A stretch of DNA of 5,799 nucleotides from Raineyella sp964528755 (lineage in GTDB: Bacteria > Actinomycetota > Actinomycetes > Propionibacteriales > Propionibacteriaceae), in NCBI GenBank assembly GCA_964528755.1, contig CAZGWN010000111.1, positions 1 through 5,799 of the forward strand. Reading direction: 5' to 3'. This document shows positions 1 to 5,799 of this stretch, piece after piece (the stretch's first letter is position 1; the number at the start of each line of letters is the position of its first letter). The translations under genes and the position numbers were made by a program. The notes under the pieces are model-generated. The model made no database searches. It saw only the letters and a list, made by a program, of their open reading frames with translations, and had not been told where the DNA came from.

Positions 1-775
1 TCTCGACCAGCCGTCCGGCGAGGGCCCGCTCCTCGGCCTCTCGTTCGTCGAGGGTGGCCTCGATCCGGCCGATCTCCTCGCGGGCCCGCGCCAGGTCGTC
101 GACGATCCCGCTGATCTCCTCGACCTGCGCCGCGGCGCGCACCCGGGCCTCTTCCGCGGCGTCCGCCTCGGCCAGCACCGCCTTGAAGGCCGCATTAGGC
201 CCGGTCCGGCGTGGCGTCCAGTAGCGATCGGCCTCCTCGGCGACCCGATCGATCAGGGCCTGTGACCGGGTGTCGTCGCGGTCGACGGTGCCGGCCTGCC
301 GGTCCAGGGCACCGCGCAGGGCCGCGCTGTCGCCCGGGTTGTTGTCGAAGGCCGTCCCGTCCTGCATGATCCGCAGCGCCTTCCACAAGACCTGATCGGC
401 CCGCGCCTGCAGCGCCTCGGCGGCATCGTGGGCCTCGCCGCCGGTGACGGTGCGCCCGGCGCTGGGCCCGCCGACGTAGCGCAGGGTGGTGGACGGTGAC
501 TTCGCCCACTGTTTGCGGTAGATGACCCGGTCGGGACCGATGCTGAACTCGGCCTCGACGATGACCGGGACGTCGCGGTCCACCGGCTTGGCGCCGCGGA
601 TCTCCCGGTGCCTGCTGTTGTCCTTGTGCCTGAGCAGATAGTCGAAGGCGTCGATCATCGACGTCTTGCCGGTCTCGTTGGCCCCCTGGACCACCACGAC
701 CCCGGTGTCGGGGAACTCGACCTCACGCCGCTCGATGCCGCGGAAGTTCTCCAGGAGCAGGCGGTGCAGCCTCAT
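1..775 (-). CDS. SMC/Rad50/SbcC-like AAA ATPase, N-terminal part (cut by window edge)
   Basis: This is the N-terminal 258 residues of an ABC/SMC-type ATPase expected to pair with the upstream metallophosphoesterase in DNA end processing. The start MRLHRLLLENFRGIE is the usual N-terminal strand of RecF/Rad50-like ATPases. The Walker A motif GANETGKT lies at residues 31-38, followed by SMIDAFDYLL. RIMQDGTAF (about 135-143) sits where Rad50 proteins carry the Q-loop. From about residue 196 the chain is rich in Ala, Glu and Arg and looks like the start of a coiled coil. The frame is open to base 2, and Walker B, the signature motif and any zinc-hook-like apex lie outside the window. The start overlaps the phosphoesterase stop by ATGA, and AGGAGG lies 6 nt upstream, so translational coupling is likely. 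The family resembles YhaN or mycobacterial Rv1278 (recalled, not searched) at least as much as classical SbcC, so no symbol is given. Confidence 0.9.
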   Translation of the reverse strand, partial: MRLHRLLLENFRGIERREVEFPDTGVVVVQGANETGKTSMIDAFDYLLRHKDNSRHREIRGAKPVDRDVPVIVEAEFSIGPDRVIYRKQWAKSPSTTLRYVGGPSAGRTVTGGEAHDAAEALQARADQVLWKALRIMQDGTAFDNNPGDSAALRGALDRQAGTVDRDDTRSQALIDRVAEEADRYWTPRRTGPNAAFKAVLAEADAAEEARVRAAAQVEEISGIVDDLARAREEIGRIEATLDEREAEERALAGRLVE

Positions 776-1938
776 CGGACCCCTCCTGCCAGCCGGTGCA
801 GCAGCTTGAGGGCCTCCCCGGCGCGGTCGGCCTGCTCGCCTCCGCGGTCGACCGTCGACGTCAACTCGGCCACCGCGTCCAGCACGTATCCGCCGAGCGC
901 CAGGTCGTCGAACTCGGCGTCGTCGGGCGTGACCACCAGATCGGTGTGCCGCTCCCACGCGTTCAGCGCGGCGAACGCGTCGCCGTACCGGGCGAGCAGA
1001 TCCTCCAGACGGGCGCTCTCGGTCAGGTTGAGGGTGCCCCGCAGCACGGTCTTGACGATCACCCGCTCCTTGGGGTTGAACGCATCCAGTCGGGCCGCGA
1101 GCGCGTCCACATCGGCCGGGCCGGACAGGTCCGCCGTCACGACGGTGTGCAGCCAGCGGCCGATCTCGTGGGCCGTCACCGTCCGCTCGTCCGGGCTGAG
1201 CCGGACGGTCAGCACCGTGCCGCGGCCCGGCTCCCGGAATCCGGTGGTCTCCGGGGTCCCCGAGTAGTGGATCGGCCCGTCCGTGGCGTCGGGTTGCCCC
1301 TCGGCGGGCCAGCGGATGTGGCGATCGCCCAGGGCCACGTAGTGCACGATGCCGGCCGCGACCGCCGCGCGCAGCCGGTCGGTGTCGACGGCCACCGTGT
1401 CCCGGTCCGGTTCGAGCGCGTCGAGCATGCCGTGCCCGACCAGCACCCGGGTCGTCCCGTCCGCGGTCAGCCCGCTCAGCACGTCGGTGACCGGATCGTG
1501 GTCCGGATGCTTGGTGAACCACGGCGCGGCGACGATCTCCACCCCCTCGCGCACCGGCCACGGTCCGGGACGGTCGAGCAGGATCACGTTGTCCGGACGC
1601 TGCCCGTCGAAGGCGGCCGACTCCCAGATCGACCCCGGGCCGAGCGGATCGTGATTGCCGGGCAGCAGGTACACCGGCAGCCCGACCTCGCCCATCGCCC
1701 CCAACGCCCGTACGACGTCACGCCGCCCCAGGTTCGCGTGCTCGAAGACGTCACCCGCCACGACCACGAACTCGCAGCCCTCGTCGCGCGCCACCCGTCC
1801 GATCCGGCGGATCGCCTCGACCCGGTCCCCGGTGAACCTGGCCTGCGCCTCTCCGGCCAGGTAGTGCCGCGTCATCCCCAGCTGCCAGTCGCTCGTGTGC
1901 AGGAACCGCACCCGGGATGCCCCCGCTGGATCGGTCAT
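772..1938 (-). CDS. SbcD/Mre11-like metallophosphoesterase (DNA repair exonuclease family)
   Basis: This 388-residue protein is predicted to be the nuclease partner of the downstream SMC-like ATPase, acting on DNA in the cytoplasm. Calcineurin-like phosphoesterase motifs appear in order: HTSDWQLG (14-21, motif I), VVVAGDVFE (58-66, motif II), LLPGNHDP (91-98, motif III), LVGHG (166-170, motif IV) and YVALGDRH (200-207, motif V). GTPETTGFRE (227-236) resembles the SGSP.. segment closing the SbcD/Mre11 catalytic domain, followed by a capping and ATPase-contact region. Two ligand positions are unusual: motif I is D-W-Q rather than D-x-H, and motif V is G-D-x-H rather than G-H-x-H. The ATG at 1938 has GGAGGG 9 nt upstream. 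The gene starts the operon and overlaps the ATPase by 4 bp. I recall similar DWQ proteins in actinobacteria (Rv1277 group), so this is probably a clade variant. Whether it is an SbcD orthologue is uncertain, so no symbol is given. Confidence 0.9.
   Translation of the reverse strand: MTDPAGASRVRFLHTSDWQLGMTRHYLAGEAQARFTGDRVEAIRRIGRVARDEGCEFVVVAGDVFEHANLGRRDVVRALGAMGEVGLPVYLLPGNHDPLGPGSIWESAAFDGQRPDNVILLDRPGPWPVREGVEIVAAPWFTKHPDHDPVTDVLSGLTADGTTRVLVGHGMLDALEPDRDTVAVDTDRLRAAVAAGIVHYVALGDRHIRWPAEGQPDATDGPIHYSGTPETTGFREPGRGTVLTVRLSPDERTVTAHEIGRWLHTVVTADLSGPADVDALAARLDAFNPKERVIVKTVLRGTLNLTESARLEDLLARYGDAFAALNAWERHTDLVVTPDDAEFDDLALGGYVLDAVAELTSTVDRGGEQADRAGEALKLLHRLAGGVR
782..787 (-). promoter_or_regulatory. 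Ribosome binding site of the SbcC-like ATPase
   Basis: A perfect AGGAGG on the minus strand is separated by 6 nt from the ATG at 775. It lies inside the last codons of the phosphoesterase gene. Together with the ATGA overlap (772-775), it fixes this start and indicates coupled translation of the two subunits. Confidence 0.85.
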
Positions 1939-1947
1939 CTGTCCATT

Positions 1948-1953
1948 CCCTCC
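1948..1953 (-). promoter_or_regulatory. Ribosome binding site of the SbcD-like gene
   Basis: GGAGGG on the minus strand lies 9 nt upstream of the ATG at 1938. A nearer ATG (1946-1944) follows the site by only 1 nt and opens a three-codon frame that stops at once, so 1938 is the supported start. Confidence 0.7.
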
Positions 1954-1983
1954 GCACGCCCGCCCCGATCACCCACAGTCGCC

Positions 1984-1989
1984 ACCCTA
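1984..1989 (-). promoter_or_regulatory. Candidate -10 box for the SbcD-like/ATPase operon
   Basis: TAGGGT on the minus strand fits the TAnnnT pattern of actinobacterial housekeeping promoters. It would place the transcription start about 40 nt before the ATG at 1938. I see no recognisable -35 hexamer at the usual distance. It shares bases with the opposing plus-strand box at 1988-1993. The call rests on position and a short match only. Confidence 0.3.
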
Positions 1990-1993
1990 GGAT
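1988..1993 (+). promoter_or_regulatory. Candidate -10 box for the lipid kinase gene
   Basis: TAGGAT fits TAnnnT and lies 42 nt before the kinase ATG at 2036, giving a leader of roughly 35 nt. No clear -35 hexamer is seen. The 97-bp divergent region 1939-2035 must hold the promoters of both flanking units unless they are transcribed from elsewhere, and this is its most promoter-like plus-strand segment. Confidence 0.3.
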
Positions 1994-2027
1994 GGACCGC
2001 CGACATTCTTCGGTGCCGAGGGCCATC

Positions 2028-2039
2028 ATGGGCCCATGA
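2028..2039 (+). promoter_or_regulatory. Possible three-codon leader frame coupled to the kinase start
   Basis: ATG GGC CCA TGA encodes Met-Gly-Pro and ends on a TGA that shares bases with the kinase ATG (ATGA at 2036-2039). The only purine-rich ribosome binding candidate, GAGGG at 2018-2022, is 5 nt from this ATG but 13 nt from the kinase ATG. Its spacing therefore suits the mini-frame better than the gene. Termination and re-initiation at ATGA could feed the kinase start. Chance is a real alternative given how short the element is. Confidence 0.3.
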
Positions 2040-3080
2040 GGATCGTGGCCGTGCTCAATCCGGGACGTCCGGACGTCGGCACGATCCGGCGCGAACTCGA
2101 GCGGCGGGCCCGGCGCTCGGGCTGGCCGGAGCCCCTGGTCCTGCTCACCACCCCCGACGACCCCGGGGCGGGCCAGGCCCGCCGGGCCCTGGCCGCGGCG
2201 CCGGACCTGGTGGTGGTCAGCGGCGGTGACGGCACCGTACGCCACGTGGCCGGGGAGATGGCCGGGACCGGGGTCCCGATCGGCATCGTCCCCACCGGCA
2301 CGGCCAACCTGCTGGCCCGCAACCTCGGCCTGCCTCCCCGCCGCCCCCTGCCGGCGCTGCGGATCGCGCTGGAGGGCACCACCGCCGACATCGACGTCGG
2401 CCTGGCCTCCGTCACGACGGGTGGCCACCCGGACCGATGGTCCCCCGACATGCCCTTCCTGGTCATGGCGGGCCTGGGCCGTGACGCGCAGGCCCTGAGC
2501 ACCGTCGGACCGCACCTGCAGCGCGCGCTCGGCTGGACCGGCTACCTGGTGGCCGGCGCCCGCCGGCTGCTGGCTCCCGCCGTCCCGATGGTGCTGACCA
2601 CCGACACCGGGACACGCCGGGTGAAGGTGTGGACCGTGCTGGTCGGCAACTGCCCGCGGATCCCGGCCGGAATTGAGGTCTTCCCCGCCGCCCGGCCCGA
2701 CGACGGCGTCCTGGACACCCTGGAGGTCCCGGTGCACGCCGCCACCGACTGGCTGGGCGTCGCCGCGAGGGGGCTGCTGCACCTGCGCCGCGACGTCCCC
2801 GCCCTCGTGTACGGGCGGACCACCACGGTCCGCCTGGCCCCGTCCCGACCGCTGCCCCTGCAACTGGACGGCGACGTGGTGGCAGAGGTGACCGAGGTGC
2901 GCATCCGGGTCCGGCCCGGCGCGCTGACCGTACGGGTCCCGATCCGGCGGCACCGCTCGCTCAGGCCGGCTTCGCGATCTGTCGAGCCGCTCAGGCCGGC
3001 TTCGCGATCTGTCGAGCCGCTCAGGCCGGCTTCGCGATCCGTCGAGCCGCTCAGGCCGGCTTCGCGATCCGTCGAGCCGC

Positions 3081-3100
<20 letters not shown>
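2036..3100 (+). CDS. Diacylglycerol/lipid kinase family protein (YegS/DgkB type) with repetitive C-terminal tail
   Basis: This is a soluble or peripheral lipid kinase predicted to transfer the ATP gamma-phosphate to a diacylglycerol-like lipid at the membrane. MRIVAVLNPG (1-10) is the typical family start. The nucleotide-binding GGDGT is at 63-67, followed by PTGTANLLARN (86-96), GLGRDAQ (146-152), DDGVLDTLEV (222-231) and LQLDGDVV (276-283). These are the expected hallmarks of the catalytic and C-terminal beta-sandwich domains. The family core ends near residue 305. Residues 309-354 are an added basic tail of four LRPASRSVEP decapeptides plus LRPTSR, encoded by the 30-bp tandem repeat. The tail has no counterpart that I know of in this family. 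The TGA at 3098-3100 lies inside the 3' end of the convergent icd gene, giving a 20-bp tail-to-tail overlap. The actual lipid substrate cannot be told from the sequence. Confidence 0.9.
2961..3098. repeat. 30-bp tandem repeat, four full units plus a partial fifth formed by the icd 3' end
   Basis: The full units lie at 2961-2990, 2991-3020, 3021-3050 and 3051-3080, and the partial unit at 3081-3098. Each begins TCAGGCCGGCTTCGCGATC and ends GTCGAGCCGC. The full units differ at one base only: units 1 and 2 have T, and units 3 and 4 have C, after GATC. The partial unit matches 16 of 18 bases, with AA for GG. On the minus strand the partial unit is the last codons of icd (Ile-Ala-Lys-Leu-Ala-stop), and every full unit repeats these as Ile-Ala-Lys-Pro-Ala-stop. 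On the plus strand the array is in frame with the kinase and encodes LRPASRSVEP. Direct reading of the sequence makes the array certain. Its origin by duplication of the icd end is inferred. Confidence 0.98.
2985..3061. terminator. Candidate hairpin array between convergent genes
   Basis: At three unit boundaries of the tandem repeat, AGCCG and CGGCT form an inverted repeat with a 7-nt loop (2985-3001, 3015-3031, 3045-3061), extendable by one G-U pair. The boundary next to icd (unit 4/5) lacks it because AA replaces GG. The same arms can instead pair within each unit across a 13-nt loop. No U-tract follows on either strand. The place, just past icd and at the end of the kinase gene, suits a bidirectional terminator, but the stems are short and the kinase frame runs through them. 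Confidence 0.3.
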
Positions 3101-5294
<2,194 letters not shown>

Positions 5295-5305
5295 GAATGC
5301 GGCAT

Positions 5306-5312
5306 CTCCCTC
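5306..5312 (-). promoter_or_regulatory. Ribosome binding site of icd
   Basis: GAGGGAG on the minus strand lies 11 nt before the ATG at 5294, slightly long but the only purine-rich match. It supports the 5294 start over the in-frame upstream ATG at 5411. Confidence 0.6.
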
Positions 5313-5336
5313 GGTCGTCGTGCGGCTTGCGCCGCC

Positions 5337-5342
5337 AGCGTA
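5337..5342 (-). promoter_or_regulatory. Candidate -10 box of icd
   Basis: TACGCT on the minus strand, in the context CCGCTACGCTGG, fits TAnnnT and would start transcription near 5330, giving a leader of about 36 nt. I see no convincing -35 hexamer. It lies downstream of the panC hairpin, consistent with icd being its own transcription unit. A GCGGC-GCAA-GCCGC mini-hairpin (5335-5322) directly follows and would straddle the predicted start. Confidence 0.35.
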
Positions 5343-5385
5343 GCGGAAAGGACCCTTACCGGCGGGTGCCGAACGACCGATCGTG

Positions 5386-5420
5386 CCGACGCCGGCACGG
5401 CTTGATCGCACCGGCGTCGG
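5386..5420 (-). terminator. Probable panC transcription terminator hairpin
   Basis: Seventeen bases past the panC stop, the minus strand has arms CCGACGCCGGTGCG and CGTGCCGGCGTCGG around a 7-nt loop. These form a 14-bp stem with two G-U pairs and a perfect outer 10 bp. No U-tract follows, as is common for actinobacterial terminators. The plus strand can fold likewise. This is the strongest inverted repeat I found in the window, and its position between panC and icd fits a terminator separating the two units. Confidence 0.65.
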
Positions 5421-5437
5421 GTCGTGGGCGGCACGCC

Positions 5438-5799
5438 TCAGTCGTGCCGGCTCAGCACCACCGGATCGGCAGGCATCTCCATCGGCACGTGCGGGAACAG
5501 CACGACGTTGTCGATCAGCCGGGGACGGCCGATCCGTACGGCCAACGACGCCAGCGCGCCGATGGTGGGATCGACGGCGTCGAGTTCGGCCAGCGTGCGC
5601 GGGTCGGCGACGCTGACGTAGTCGACCGTCGCCCGGGGCTCGCCGGCCAGGAGATCACGCATGACCGCCCGCAGGGCCTCGGCGTCGGTCTGGCCGCCCA
5701 GCCAGGCCCGTTCGGCCTCGAACAGGGCGCGGTGCAGGATCGCCGCGGCCGCCCGATCCCCCTCGCCGAGGTACTGGTTGCGGCTGGACAGCGCCAGCC
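5438..5799 (-). CDS. panC: Pantothenate synthetase, C-terminal part (cut by window edge)
   Basis: The enzyme joins pantoate and beta-alanine with ATP to make pantothenate, the precursor of coenzyme A, in the cytoplasm. The window holds the last 119 residues of a protein usually near 280-310. LALSSRNQYLGE at the cut end is the conserved SSRNxYL segment of the KMSKS-like nucleotide-binding region. VDYVSVADPRTLAEL is the beta-strand and linker typical of the C-terminal domain, and LAVRIGRPRLIDN is the family's near-terminal signature. About 22 residues follow this signature. Mycobacterial PanC has a similar extension (recalled), so it is not odd. The gene ends at TGA 5440-5438 and is followed by a strong hairpin before icd. 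The N-terminal domain with the HIGH-type motif is outside the window. Confidence 0.93.
   Translation of the reverse strand, partial: LALSSRNQYLGEGDRAAAAILHRALFEAERAWLGGQTDAEALRAVMRDLLAGEPRATVDYVSVADPRTLAELDAVDPTIGALASLAVRIGRPRLIDNVVLFPHVPMEMPADPVVLSRHD

Noticed and set aside
796..2229. Plus-strand frame of 477 codons antisense to the SbcD-like gene and running into the kinase
   Set aside because: It crosses the divergent promoter region and overlaps two genes with clear motifs. Its composition is that of an antisense shadow.
1751..2953. Minus-strand frame of 400 codons across the kinase and the divergent gap
   Set aside because: It is antisense to the lipid kinase and out of frame with the SbcD-like gene. 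It is Gly/Arg/Gln-rich without recognisable domains.
5295..5411. N-terminal extension of icd from an in-frame ATG at 5411
   Set aside because: The extra 39 residues are unlike any monomeric IDH N-terminus and are encoded through the panC terminator hairpin. MATIIYTHTDEAP at 5294 is the standard start with a ribosome binding site.
5438..5506. Unusual C-terminal extension of PanC after RLIDN
   Set aside because: Actinobacterial PanC proteins (the Mycobacterium tuberculosis enzyme, as recalled) carry an extension of similar length, so it is not distinctive.

Overview
The window is GC-rich and compactly coded, with strong G/C preference at third codon positions, AGGAGG-type ribosome binding sites and U-tract-less hairpins. 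Together with a monomeric isocitrate dehydrogenase and a metallophosphoesterase/SMC-like ATPase pair of the mycobacterial Rv1277/Rv1278 kind (recalled, not searched), this points to a high-GC actinobacterium. I cannot name the genus. The content is mostly chromosomal housekeeping. I see no mobile element, CRISPR array, tRNA or rRNA.

Layout: (1) Positions 1-1938, minus strand: a two-gene DNA-repair-type operon. A metallophosphoesterase (SbcD/Mre11-like, 772-1938) overlaps by ATGA the start of an SMC/Rad50-like ATPase (1-775), which runs off the left edge. (2) Positions 1939-2035: a 97-bp divergent intergenic region with overlapping candidate -10 boxes centred on a CCTAGG palindrome. (3) Positions 2036-3100, plus strand: a diacylglycerol/lipid kinase whose C-terminus is a tandem decapeptide repeat. 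(4) Positions 2961-3098: four perfect-length 30-bp tandem units plus a partial fifth. The partial fifth is the 3' end of the next gene. (5) Positions 3081-5294, minus strand: complete monomeric NADP-dependent isocitrate dehydrogenase (icd), convergent with the kinase and overlapping it by 20 bp. (6) Positions 5295-5437: intergenic region with a strong hairpin (probable panC terminator) and a candidate icd promoter. (7) Positions 5438-5799, minus strand: the C-terminal 119 codons of pantothenate synthetase (panC), entering from the right edge.

The repair pair probably acts as one nuclease-ATPase complex. The kinase, icd and panC have separate roles in lipid phosphorylation, the TCA cycle and coenzyme A supply, with no evident joint pathway. 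I did not find a convincing new multi-gene system. The most unusual item is the kinase/icd junction. There, the last codons and stop of icd appear to have been tandemly amplified in 30-bp (10-codon) steps. Read on the other strand, these steps extend the kinase by a repetitive tail and also lay down a row of small hairpins between convergent genes. A second point is the altered metal-ligand set of the SbcD-like protein (Gln and Asp where Mre11 has His).
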